Positions 25,928 through 38,700 of a DNA stretch of 64,000 nucleotides are shown here, piece after piece. This DNA comes from Neelides folsomi (taxonomy: Eukaryota; Arthropoda; Collembola; Neelipleona; Neelidae): the NCBI GenBank assembly GCA_034687125.1, contig JAQGBZ010000001.1, forward strand, positions 1-64,000. The letters run 5' to 3'. The position numbers were made by a program, and so were the translations under genes. The number at the start of each line of letters is the position of its first letter. Positions within the stretch are counted from its first letter, which is position 1. The notes below the pieces were generated by a model that did no database searches, was not told where the DNA came from, and saw only the letters and a list, made by a program, of their open reading frames with translations.

Positions 25928-26615
25928 TGAGCTTATTAGATAATAAAGCTGACGTCTACCATTCATTCATAATCGAGCACAATTGGATTTCTCATCAGAG
26001 ATGAACACGCCAAGGCGCATTGAAAGCTAAATATTCCATTCCCTCCAGCTCCTGCATCTCATCATTCTCATGGGAGTCGATGAAGTGATGAAGTTACTCA
26101 TTATTGAATAGAGAAATATTTCCTATACTTCAAAAGACATTCATGAGAGCTTCCGTTTGACTCGTCAATTCACACCACTCCATTAATTTCATTTGGTGCT
26201 TTCTTTCAACTCATCAACTCACTCGACTTGTCAATGTCTCGATGTGGCAAATTAACTTTTGAGACTATCAATGAAGCTTCATTTCAAGAAGAATGTTAAT
26301 ATTAATAATGCATTGATTAATTACCTCTAATGGCTTCATTAATTTAATATAGATGCGGTTTAATTAATAATAAGATTTTTAAGGTGTGTTAGGATTAATT
26401 AAAAAAATATATACAAATAATTTCTCAAATAATTTTTATTGAAAATTGAAAATTATGGTTAACTCAATATTGTTATACTTTTGATTTATGCTGTCTAATT
26501 TTATGGTCGGCAATGAAGCGTTTGATGGGAGTATGTAAATAAATAAGGCTAAAAGATTGAAGATATGAAATGTGGGAGTCTGGGAAGAACCTGTATTTGG
26601 TATGGGTCGTCTTAC
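25928..26615. other. Intergenic, nothing recognised
   Basis: AT-rich; no supported element. Confidence 0.5.
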
Positions 26616-26761
26616 ATAAATTGTTTCGGGATCTTGTAGTTGTTTAGGAGAGGGGCCAAAGGTAATAAGCTCTTTTCTCTCTGTGTCAACGGAATAAAAT
26701 CTTATCTTCACACCCGGTTGAGTCTCCAAAGTGTAAAAGCCAGGATGATTATCTAAACGAC
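26616..26761 (-). CDS. Possible orphan internal exon, unrecognised
   Basis: On the minus strand an acceptor TTTATGCTCTTTTCAG precedes a 146-nt open stretch that ends at a GTAAGA donor (phase 1 in, phase 0 out). It encodes GRLDNHPGFYTLETQPGVKI, then RFYSVDTERKELITFGPSPK and QLQDPETIY. Composition is protein-like, with mixed hydrophobic and charged residues and no low complexity. I do not recognise the family and found no partner exons nearby. It could belong to a third gene between the two RYK genes, be a relic, or be chance. Confidence 0.35.
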
Positions 26762-29700
26762 CTGAAAAGAGCATAAAGTTGTTCACTTTGTCAGATAAAG
26801 AGACAAAAAAGAGGGTTTAATAAAACAACACATCAAATATTTAGGGTCCGGACGAGGAATAGGAAATAAGATGGAAGATTAAACGTGAAGCTCGAAGGTC
26901 TTAAATATGTATACAAAAAGTGTATAAGAAGATGTACATAAGAAAGGGTTGATAAGAGTCAGTGGGTTAGTGAAATTGAGTCCTTAAAAGTCCCGGACAG
27001 TTCGAATAATAAATGATTGAATAAACAATTGCTTCAAGAATACAAAATATGTAAAGAAGATACTTTTCTATTTTAAGCTTCATTTCTTTTTCATTCCCTC
27101 AGAGCCCATTGAACTAGACAGTAAATCAATTGAGAGACTTTATTTCCATCATTAGTTAGTATAAAATTCAACCAAGGAGATGCTACATGCATTTCATGCC
27201 TCTCTCGTAGATTATTGTATTTCTATTTAAAATCTTCTCCATTACTTATTGAGTAATGCCAATTAAAGTGTCATATGTAATTAAATAGGCAGAGAATAAA
27301 AAACATCATTTTTATGATGCTAGTAAAAGACCATGAAATTTATAAAACTAATAGGCGTGGATTTATGAAGCGCGAAGCAGCGCAATGTACGTTCCTCAAT
27401 TTATTTTTTGTTTATGTAAATGAGAAAATGCTCGCGAGGACGATAATAAAGATTTAAGTAGGAAGGGACATAGCAGCCATAGTGGGAAATTAAAGTCAAA
27501 AGAGAAAAGTCGCCCCGGTTTTATTTAAAAGACTCCCTAGACCTCGCATACTGAGGAGCATTGTTAGAATTAAGTTGATGCGACCGCCGTCTCCGCTTAA
27601 GACATAAACTGTCTCGCCTCAATTCCAATTATTTCCCACTACATCAGCAATAACATTTCCCATTGAGTAGCCTCATAGACAAACGCATTAAGATGTCTTC
27701 CAGTTACCCAACATCACAAGTATTTCATAGAATTATATTTTTGTAAAATACATTACATTATTAGAATTACACACATAGCCAATATTGGATAGCTTTAATA
27801 TTACAGTTAGAAAAGTTAAATGTTCACTTTTGTAATCATTTCTTTTCCTTTTCTTTAAGAAAAAGGAAAGAATAAGCGTGGAAAAGTGCAAGATGAATTT
27901 TTCCGCTTCAAATCCTCCATCAACTAATGTGCATGGGTTTTTATTAGTTTTCTTTGGGGGGTTTGGGAGGAAGCACGCGGAGTCTCCCGGATGTCGTCAA
28001 ATGACAATGTCTGGGTGATTTTCCCAAGTTAAAATCTCTATATTTATACACATTATATCCACCTTATTCAGACTGTATTTAAAATATGTGTGTATTCAAA
28101 ATGTGTTGAGAAGAGGAATATGTATGATGATGTGTTGACATTTTCGAACCCATTTGAGTCATTTTAATTTTCCTTATGTGATCCCTGACCTCTTAAATAA
28201 ATTCAACTGGCCGGAAGGGGACTGGGAAAAACACATGGAGATATTCATTTTCTCTCTACTTCCAAATGTCGCTAAAACTCAAATGGTTCGACATGTGAAG
28301 TTTATAAGCATCGGTATTTGAAATATAAGAAATTAGTATAGCTATGAAAATGTATGAGAGAATGTATGAAAGAATAATATGAGAGAATATGTGGGAGAAG
28401 CGAAGGAATAAATCCCCCAGAGAACTTGTTATGCATTGAATGTAAGTCACCACTGCGAGTGCTGGAGTATTATTTATGAGATCGAGTGAGTAATAAAGTA
28501 CTGAAGTGTTCGTTTCCTAAATACGTGGGAACGAAGGGCCTGATTTGTTGCAAGCTACCAAGAATTCAAGAATTGAACAACTGAATCCGAAAAAATGAGA
28601 TCCTAATGGGCTTCTGGGTTTTCAAATTCAACATTCCGCACTGGTACAATTAGCTTCAATTTCTTCGTACTTTTCAAAGCTTCATTTCCTATCTCCCCGT
28701 CTGTCTCAAATTGGAAAATATGATCTTTATAATGATATATGAATGCATATAAGTATTATATGTCTAGTACGTGCTTAATAAAAAGGAGGTTTATGCAATT
28801 TTGGATATTTTTCTTATATTTTTTACACTAGTATTCGTATATTTGAAGGTATAAGTACCAGGTAGGTTTTCCATATTCAATGCGTGCAAAAACATACCGA
28901 TGAGGATCGGCGCGAATTAACAAGGTTTAATTTATTGCGTTCCACTTGATTTATCACCCCGAATAAAATTTCCCTGTCTATAACGTGTGCCTTTGTCATC
29001 ATTCCCACCAAATGATAAAAAATGGTTAAATTTGGAATTGAGACGTATTGAGGTAAAAAGTCCATTAGGATTCATGTCGTAAAAGAGAAGGTTTAAAGGG
29101 AAGGTTTTCGAATTCCTCAGAAATTGCAAAATGTTGCAAATCAACAAATGGGAAATGGAGTGATTTGTGAATACTTCTTGATTGATTAATTGATCACAGC
29201 TGAAAGGAATTTGAAAGAAACTCAACATGTTGTTGGGTTTATTGGAAAAAAGAAAAGCTCTTAGGAGATTTCTACAACTCTTGGAGGGTTTAAGGAGCAT
29301 CAAAAGCTCTTCAAACACACAGAAACTCCCTCATTTCCTTCCATATACACAGAAAGTAAAGCGATCCGACAGGTATTTCCATTTAAAGACCTCCATCCTC
29401 AAACCCGGGAGAAAACCGAAGTATTTTCCCTGGAACGATTCCCAAACTTCGGTTCATCTCAAACTTATAGTTAATTTCTAATTCACGCAATTCCTCGTTG
29501 AGAGCTTTGACAAGTTCTTTAAATGACTTCTAAATCCTTTTTTATTTCCACGCAGCGTGGGGTTCATTTCTTATAATGTTTTCCATTCTCGTTAGATTCC
29601 ATTCCCAAAATACGTAAACACATTTCATTTGCAATTAAGGCTTTATTACAAATTTAAAATGCTTGAATTGAATATTTGAACTAGTTACATACCTTAAGTA

Positions 29701-30952
29701 AATAAGGTAAACAATAAATGACTATGGAAGGGAAATGAGTCTCTTTAATTGAAAAAAGGTCAAGGGAAAGCCAAGGGTGAGATGAAGAGCTATAACTCAA
29801 TGGGAAACAAACAAGTCTGTCCTAATACAAGTGGAAACGCCCTCTTTGACATGGGAAGACCCGACCAGGTAACCGAGAAATTACTTTAATTATCTTCAAA
29901 CTTCAAGGCCAAACAAAACCAACAGTTTCTCGTCCATGCAGAGAAGAATGAGAAGAAGAAGAATTACTCTCAAACTCTCACAGTCTCAAAGACCCATATA
30001 ATAATTTGAACTTGGTCTGATTCAAATAAATAGCATTTGGTTCTTTCCTAACAAGCTCAAGAGACGAAGGTAGAGAAGGTTAAAGAGAGAAGGTAATTGC
30101 TCTTTCTCGTAGCATCATTAGAAACAAAAAACCCGACCCTCCAAGAAAGATGTATCAGGGAGTTATTTCATTATTTGTTTATTCTAATCTGTCCTATAAT
30201 AAACCTCTTTTCAATTCCTCCCCACACGTCCCGTGAACTCAGAAGTGGCCCAAACACTCCTATCAATCATCCTCTAATTAAAGATTGAATCTAAATGTAC
30301 TCTCACGTTTTGACCAATTTATTATTCCCAAAAGCTAGTAATCAAATGCGAGAAATGAAATGTAGTGAACATACATTCATTATTATTTTTTTCACAATTT
30401 TACACATCATAAATTTTATTATTAACTTTTGCATCTAAACTATACTACAGGTATTTATTCCACAATACATTGCATAGTACATGTATTATAGTATTTTTTA
30501 TTATTAAGAGTCGGTTCAGCTATTTTATGCTATTTGTATTGAAGATTTCATCGTTAAAAGTTGTATCCCCAAAAGACCCTCCACAACGGTCTGCGGTAGA
30601 GAGTACCAAAAGTGTGGTGGTGGTGAAATCAGAGTAATTTGAGGAGTAAAAAAGAGAAAAATACTAGGGTATTGGTCCTATTAGATGAGATTAGGAAAGA
30701 GGCGTAGAGCACGGAAAGAGATAATGAATATTGTTCAGACGGAGGATCGAGGGAAGACTTCATTTGGGTTCGATGGAGCTCGAGCTTCAAGACTCACTTT
30801 ACACCTCCTCCAATTTCAAAGGCAACGAAAGTTCGTCAAATATCAGAATAACGTCCATGGTGCTACCATATTAGATATTATGTTATAAATATAACATTGT
30901 GCCCATACACATGTGTATAGTATTTACCATACATGTGTCTATTGTATATTAT
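26762..30952. other. Intergenic, nothing recognised
   Basis: AT-rich. Open stretches on the minus strand at 28256-28453 and 28932-29318 are not protein-like enough to call. Confidence 0.5.
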
Positions 30953-31009
30953 AACTTCAATAGAGTTGACAAATATATATTATACGTAACTTTTAACTCT
31001 ATTGAAGTT
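30953..31009. repeat. 15-bp perfect inverted repeat
   Basis: AACTTCAATAGAGTT (30953-30967) and AACTCTATTGAAGTT (30995-31009) form a stem around a 27-nt AT-rich loop. Confidence 0.7.
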
Positions 31010-31367
31010 GACGAATGAGGAAGAATCTGTTGGAATAATTGTGTAAAGTATCGAATTAAAGCACACATACGGCAAGCCTTCGGTCTCCCGCCCGCTTCAT
31101 TTCCCTAGGTTTGTCTCGTGGACCTCAGTTCCTCTGAAAAAGGCGTTCTTAAATTTGATCCGACGTCCTTTTCTTATTAAACAAATAATTTACCCTCACT
31201 TCCTCTCAAAGCCTCAGACGCAGCTATAGATGGAAGAGACGGCGAGTGTGGGAGCGTGGCGATAATGCGTGGAAGGATTAAAGGACCCTTCAACCTCTCT
31301 TAAATCAAGGACCTTCCGAGCGGAACTTGGAGGATCTTCGGCTTCTTCGGCCTTAAAAACCTATCTA

Positions 31368-31999
31368 CGAGGGCGTATTAAAAGGTTATGGATACATATT
31401 TTTATTTTCTTTCCTGCTTGCATTAAATATCTAGCTACATAATATTTTGATAATAGGTTCTCTATAGAAAGTCCACAAAAAGTTTGGTGATCCTAAGTAT
31501 CACCTAACCGAATGACAGACGAATTTGTCCGAAAAGAGCTGTTCAGTTAACACCTTTTTCGATAAACCGCGCGAATTTCATTTCTCAACACAGCGTTTGA
31601 TAGGGAAAGGAATGGAATGGACATAGGCCAACCATATGGGATCTCCTTGTTTTGTAAATGGACGAAATGCAAGGAAATCTCTCACCCAACCAAAAAACAA
31701 TATTAACAGAAAAAATTATCTGTTAATATTGTTTTTTGGTCTATGTCCATTCCCTTCCTTTCCCTATCAAACGCTGTGTTGAGAAATGAAATTCGCGCGG
31801 TTTATCGAAAAAGGTGTTAACTGAACTGCTCTTTTCGGACAAATTCGTCTGTCATTCGGTTAGGTGATACTTAGGATCACCAAACTTTTTGTGGATTTTC
31901 TATAGAGAACCTATTATCAAAATATTATGTAGCTAGATATTTAATGCAAGCAGGAAAGAAAATAAAAATATGTATCCATAACCTTTTAATACGCCCTCG
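31368..31999. mobile_element. 632-bp foldback element, near-perfect 259-bp arms
   Basis: The left arm 31368-31626 and right arm 31741-31999 are reverse complements of equal length with about three mismatches by eye. Ends are CGAGGGCGTATTAAAAGG, bordered by TA (31366-31367 and 32000-32001), which fits Tc1/mariner-type target duplication. The 114-bp centre holds a second perfect 22-bp stem (31689-31710 with 31719-31740) next to the right arm. There is no coding capacity. Arm identity suggests recent insertion or arm correction. Confidence 0.88.
31689..31740. repeat. 22-bp perfect hairpin inside the foldback
   Basis: ACCAAAAAACAATATTAACA plus GA pairs exactly with its inverse across an 8-nt loop. 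It abuts the start of the right arm with no gap. Confidence 0.85.
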
Positions 32000-32001
32000 T
32001 A

Positions 32002-33985
32002 TTTTATTATCTTTCCCCCCTTCCACACAACCAACTCACTCCAGCTTGACCAATTTAATAACTCAATAGGGAAAGGCTGAAGGATGCGTTCATTTAAAGG
32101 AACTCGTTCAAATAATTGCGTCATAAACTTGGGATTTCGAATCTTATAAATTGTTTCTTATCTTACTCCTGTAACTCTCAGGAGCTCATACATTCTTACA
32201 AACAGAGTGTGATCTTTTGGCTTTACTTTTACATTTCTTCACATATTGTATTCAAGTCTATGATTGTGGTTGGTGTGATGAAATTGAATCTCCTGGAATT
32301 GTATGAAGAATATTTGGATTGAATTGAGGGTGGAAGGAAATGGGCCGATGCTCGGTTGGATGGTTAATGTAAACGATCGTCCTCTCTTGGCCCTTATTTT
32401 AATGAGGTGCGAACTGCGACGGAAAGGAAATTCTGCCCGTCCCGTTTAATTACTCTGCTTCTGTCCCCTCTGACCTATCAGCTCATTAGGAGGACTTCTT
32501 TCACCAAACCCACCCCTCGAAGTTCTCCAAGTGATACATGAACCTTTTAAGAAGCAAGCTCCTTCCATTTCACGTATGTTCTCCACGTTTAAAAGGACAA
32601 TTCTTTGGACACATTTCTTACAAACGTTTGTAACTTCTTCTAACTTCAGTTCTCTCTGTACTTTACGTACATGGCGACCAACAACGCTCGGTCCCTATCT
32701 CCCAATATTGAATTCTTCACTCTGACACGATTCTTTCTTTCTACTTCCCTTTCATTCCTACGTTGAAATCAATGCCCACTTACGTCAAGAGGCTACAATT
32801 CCATTAACTCACCCAATACTTAACGTTCTAAAAAAGAATTTCTCATTTTAACATTAACATTAACTAACATTAAGTCAGATATTCAAAGGATAATATACAA
32901 TATCATATACAAATAGCACTAGCATAGCTTTCTATAAATCTGCATATCCCTAAAAATATACATTGTAGCGCTAATTAATAAAATGGAAATATTTTATTCA
33001 CATATTATAATAAAATCATTTCTAATATCTACCAATTGGTATTAATGATTATTAATAAGAACTAATGTAGTATGTTAAAAGGTTATTACCGTTAATGGGC
33101 AATAATTAATGAAGCCTATCTTTATAAAATTGATCTTTCCTGGAGAACTAACATGTAATTAAATTTGAGGAGCAGAGTGGAATTGATTGAAATCACCGAA
33201 GGATGTTGACAAAGTGCCGAGTAATATGAAGAAGGAAAGTTCATTAGTCTCCTTCTACCATCCTGATGAAATACGACTTTTGTCAAACTACTATACACTT
33301 CTTTATTCATTACATAGACTACATAGTACTAATAAAGAGAGTATACCATAATATCTATTTTACATTTTGCACAAAACTTTAGTTAAAAGTAAGTGTCTCA
33401 ACATCATTTAAAGTTGAAAACAAGATGAAGTTTAATATTATATCGTATAGTATAACAGTTTCGTTAATGTTGAATGTAAAGCGAAGGAAAAATAGGAAAA
33501 TTGAGGTACGTATAAAATATAAGTATACATACTACGTATAAGACACAGTTCATATCTGAACTTTAAAAGAGTTTTTAATCTAAAACCATCGGTTTGATCT
33601 CTCACCAACATCGTCAACATTTCAAGAGTCGAAATTCGTTTGTGATGAGAGGAAGAGGAATTGAAATTGTGTTGAAGCAGAAGAAGGAGCCCGAGGGGAA
33701 GAACAAGTTGTTTGGAATTGAGTAATCTCGGAGCTGAGATGAGACAAGAACCTTCATCGCCACCTTCACCGTTTGATCCTCGAACCGTGCACTCAGGATT
33801 TCATCAAATATCTTACTTCTTATCTTTTACTATATAAACCATATACAGATTCTCAATCCTCTTATATAATTCCCTCATGCTGACACGCCCAAGTACTTCG
33901 GTTCTTTCACTTCCTTATATTTATTTTAAAGGGATAGATATCAGTACTTTCCCTTTCAATTCATCCTGGTCGAATTATTCTCAAA
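32002..33985. other. Intergenic, nothing recognised
   Basis: AT-rich; no supported gene or bounded repeat. Confidence 0.5.
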
Positions 33986-34036
33986 CATTATTTATTCTTG
34001 CACATTATTTATTCTTAAGCATTATTTATCCCTTAA
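33986..34036. repeat. Three-copy 17-bp tandem repeat
   Basis: The unit CATTATTTATTCTTGCA occurs three times in a row with small changes. Confidence 0.75.
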
Positions 34037-35683
34037 TCATACATCTCTCACATCGTAATTCAAGAAACTGGAGAGCTTAATACTTTATTTCCATGCAAGG
34101 CTCTAATAAGGCTTTGGCTAATTTATTACGTATTGCTTTATATAACAATTCCAAATCATTCAACCCTTTTGAGTTCAAGCTTCGCAAGAAAGTGAGCTTA
34201 AGGCAACCTCCACAATTTCAAAACCTGGGTCATATTTTTTCCCAGATGAAGATGTACGGGAGATTTTGGACGAGTAACTACTATAAACAGAGATCTCTCA
34301 CATTAATCAAATTCGTATCATTATCAAAGGCAAGACCATGAATTTAATGCTTCTTCATAAAAGTCAAGAGCGACGCCATAATCCGAGCCACAGGAGGAAA
34401 AATGCATATCGTATAATCTCTCCAGGGATTTCATACAATATCCCTAATGCTTACAACTCGTTCTTAATGCAATAACGGAAAGTATTCTTTCATACACATT
34501 TAGGAAGGATTATATATAAATCTTTCCCCATTGTAAAGTGTAATGAGGAGCCAAAAAGCACTTCATTCTTCCCTTCTACTCCATCAAAAGAATGAGAAGA
34601 TAAAGCACATTAGTTGAATGAGTTGAATTAGATAAGTAGCGTTGAGAATCCAACCGAAGAGAAATGTCTCTGTTGCTCCTAGTCAGCGTATGTTTCAAAG
34701 AGTTAATTTAATTATAAAAGGAATTTATTATATTGGGCCTCTTATAATAATGCGTAAATATTAGATAATTCAGGAGTTATTATCTTTTATTCTCTCAAAT
34801 GTAGGGGAATTCCTGCATAAGCCATTTACCACAAAGCTCCCCAAACAGTGAGTGAAATACTTAGTCGTTTTGCTTGCTCTATTAAATTTACAAAATACTG
34901 AAGCTGGCTAATTCTTGAAGTGACGATGGGAGTTCAAGGGACCGGAACGCGAGCCACATTTATCTATAAAACATGTATTATTAACCGAGCATTTGCAATA
35001 AATCAAAATAAATTTAAATCTGAGGTCTCCTCGTGAGAATGAAATGGGTCGAGATATAACCTAAAAGCGTTCCGAGCCTTTGGCTGAGGAAAGGGAAGAA
35101 ATAAATTCATGTCATTGGGTCCAAGCGGCTTTATTTACTCCACTGGAACTCCTTTGGAACTTCATGTTGTGCTTGTTGGGACTTTTTGAGAGGATCCGAA
35201 GGAAATTGTGGAATTTTGTGTATGGTGAGTTGAAGTGGCTTCATATCTTCTTGTCGCATGTCTCATCGTGGGGCCTCCGGATCTTGCGAGGGGACGCAAG
35301 CCACGGCGACTGCCAAGGGAAATGAATGGGGAGATCCCCAACAACTCTCCCTATTCCTTTTATGCTCTTTGCTTCACGACTTCAGTTTGCTTCAGCCCCT
35401 CGGCTCAGTCGGTCTGTCCAAACACCCGGCTCCCCAATCAACCAATGTGCTCCTGGAACGAACTTCCAAAATAACGTTCATTCTACCATTCCCAAATTCT
35501 TTATAATTTATTCGCAATTTTAAATTTTTTAGAGTTGTTTCGTAACTATTCAATTCAATTCAGTAAAATTTTATTCATAATGAAAAAATGATAAAATTGT
35601 TTACTCGGTGTTTGTTTTATTTGTACAATGAAAAATCTTAATGAACCAAATTAGCAATTTTGGCCGACGGTAGAAAATTAAAT
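34037..35683. other. Upstream region of the plus-strand RYK gene
   Basis: This should contain the 5' UTR and promoter. A moderately GC-richer segment lies at about 35050-35480, then AT-rich sequence leads to the ATG. No TATA box, initiator or upstream exon could be assigned with confidence. Confidence 0.45.
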
Positions 35684-35795
35684 ATGGGTGGTGTGCTTAA
35701 ACTTGGAATTCTCCTTGTAGGAGTTTTTATCATTAGCGGGGCCAATGCCACGTTTAATCTCTGGCTTAATCACGAAGAAGTCAAACGGATTCTCG
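35684..35795 (+). CDS. Ryk: RYK exon 1: signal peptide and start of WIF domain
   Basis: The ATG at 35684 has A at -3 and G at +4, and an in-frame TGA lies upstream at 35642-35644. The exon encodes MGGVLKLGILLVGVFIISGA followed by NATFNLWLNHEEVKRIL: a hydrophobic signal peptide with likely cleavage after ANA, then the first WIF strand. It ends after one base of a Gly codon (phase 1) at a GTAAGT donor. No TATA box or clear initiator was recognised upstream, so the transcription start is unknown. Confidence 0.9.
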
Positions 35796-38700
35796 GTAAG
35801 TAATTGTTTCTTGATTAATTCCATACTCCTAATTATTTCATGTATCTCCTCTTTTAATTGCAACAATGGAGGGAACAACTTTCGGCTTTTGTTTCTCTCA
35901 TTATTAAGAATAGGGATGTTAGTTTGGTAATTAACTTCTCCAATTTACAGTTCAACGGGTCATTTGGTATGGTAAAATATGCAGTTTGATTAGAAGGGAA
36001 AACACGGAATAATTCTATTTCTGTTCCGGTGGGCAGATTAATTGGATGCCGATGCCAATTAATTATAAAAAAGAAAACAAAGATTGGCACTCGCTTAACT
36101 TCACGTTAAACTCCATGTTCAACTCTAGTTAGAAATTCCATTTTGATTCTTCTATACAATTTACTCCATACGCTAAAGAAGATAAAATCTTGAATAGTTG
36201 ATGCATCTAATGGCTCCAGACACCCTGTTTTGAGAATTGTACTTAAGTGGTTGGTTCAAATGGATTGAGAATGAAATTCTTGGCAAACCTTGTGATATTT
36301 TGTCTTCGTGTGGTTCTTTGGTCCGTGGAGCCGAAGGATGAAAAATGGTCTTTAAGAGTGGGGAAAGAATAATAGAGGGGACGGGGCTAAATGCCAAGAG
36401 TAATATGAGTACTCGGATGAACCATCAGTCAGAAAATGTGAGTTTGAGTGACAAGTTCAAAGCTTTGTGGTTACCTGGCTTCCTCTTCAGTTCACTCGGG
36501 TCGGTCCAAAGGACCTCCTTCGCTATTCTTATAAATTTTCCACTAGTCAGACTTTTGTTCACTTCAAACTCTTATTTCCCTTTGTGTCCAAAACCAACAC
36601 AATGAAGAAATATTTGGATATAAAATCCTGTGAATCTTTTTTAGATTTTTCATGTATGGTACATTTATATAAATACCGTATGCTTATAGTATATTACCTA
36701 GCATGTAAACTGTTACAGTAGGTAATAATATTATTAACTTTATTGATGATATAAAGATAATGTATGGTATAAAGCTATATGGTATACTTCATTCTTTTTA
36801 TTTATAAGAATAGGATAGCAAGGAACAGATTTTGAACTTGAGAATCAACCCGTAAGATTGAAAGTCATTGAGATTTTTGTTTGAGTTTTTCATCCACTCT
36901 GCCCTCCACTTTCCCCATTTGTTGAACAAATGGGAAAAGTACAAAAGAGACGTTTGATAGAAATTCCCACTTATGGATGTCAAATCCTGACAGCTTGACA
37001 AGAGGGTTTGGGAAAATGAAATGAAGAATTGGAAAAATGGCTTTGAGGTTTGAGATCATCCTCAGCTTTGATATATATTCAACATGCTCTGATACCTTTC
37101 GGATCAAAACGCATTTAATGTATAAACATTATTTGTATTATGTATCACTATATTTTAATGACCAATGCTTCAATATATGGTAGTAGATAGGTTCATAGAG
37201 AATTTTTTTCATTAAGATAGAGTAATTTAAAAATGATGCTCGTTGTATTTTGTTTACACGTATTGAAGCGCACGACTGATTGTGGATTTGTAAACGTTGT
37301 TAACTTTGGTTGTTGAGAACGTTTTTTGACGGCTTCATAAAAGAGAACAACCACATTTGCAATCTTGCACTCTTTTTTCATTCAAAATACATAAATGATG
37401 GCCATTATTGAATCTTTTTCTCCTTATCTTGTCAAAATGTTCCTATCTCTGACTCCTTTGATGCCCCCTAACACATGTAATTTGAATGTGTTTAAATACG
37501 GGGAGTTTATCCAGAACAACCAAGCATGTATTTACACTGTACAATAGGAGGATTGGCCTCAAGTCATCCAAAAAGATAAGAGATAGGGTTTGAATAAATG
37601 TTTGCTCTTACGCATATGCTCTTTGGATTTCCATAAGACACAATAAAAAAGATATGAGATACTATGGTGCAGGTACACATTATATAAGTATTGTCGTAAA
37701 ACTAATATGTAGTGTGTATTTCTTTTACATATACATAAATCAAGTTATAAATTAAATATTTACTTGTTATATTATTCAATATAGTAATTTACTGGCAATT
37801 CACTAATATTGGTAATTTAGAGTTTCAGATCATAAATCATTCCAATTTAATGAGGATGAATTTATTGAGATGGCTATCCAAATTTTATGTTAATTCAAGG
37901 ACCGTTGGTTAATTTAATGTGAAGAATGTATCAGATCAATATGTGATAAGGTAAAAATTAAGTCGTTTTCTCCTTCGGTCTCCTTTAAAGTTGCCCATTA
38001 GGTAATTATAATGATACGAATCGTAGAATTAGAAATGATGATGAAGCGGATCGTTCAATCCGAATGCCTCTTGGACATTTGTCAGTACGTGAGAAGTTGG
38101 ACAATTACTTTCTTACCTCATATCTTTTCCCCAAGTATATTTTCCGCCTTCTATTCTAGAAGAATATTATGCATTTATGAAGATTCTCTATACAGAGTGA
38201 GTTTGTGAAGAATAAAAAAAATCATAAAACTTCATAAGGCACAAGTAAAGTGACTCAAAGTAATAATTTACGCAGATATGCTCCTTTTGTCCAGTTACAA
38301 TTTTGTAAAGGCTAAACAGAAAAGGAATAAAGAAAGAATAGAGAAATTCAATTTCCTATTGAATTCTGAATTTGAATTCAAAATATGCCGAGAAAGGGAA
38401 GGATTTATAGGAAAGGGAGGGAATAATAGAAAACTACCTTAATACTTGCTCATGAATTCCATTATAATAAATTAGGATACACCTACCGTCAGACTCCTCA
38501 CAAGCGCCGCTCGACTTCACGCAATTTTAAATCACAATTTATAAGCTTGTTTTGCAAGTAATGTAATTTTGATTGATGAGTCTCCGAAATTGAAAACGGC
38601 CTTCTCTTTCTCATTATTCTCTCAGTCTAATTGTCTTCCCTTTGATTGTATTGTCATCCATATGTTTGACGAGGAATTCCTCAACTTGCAATTATGTTCA

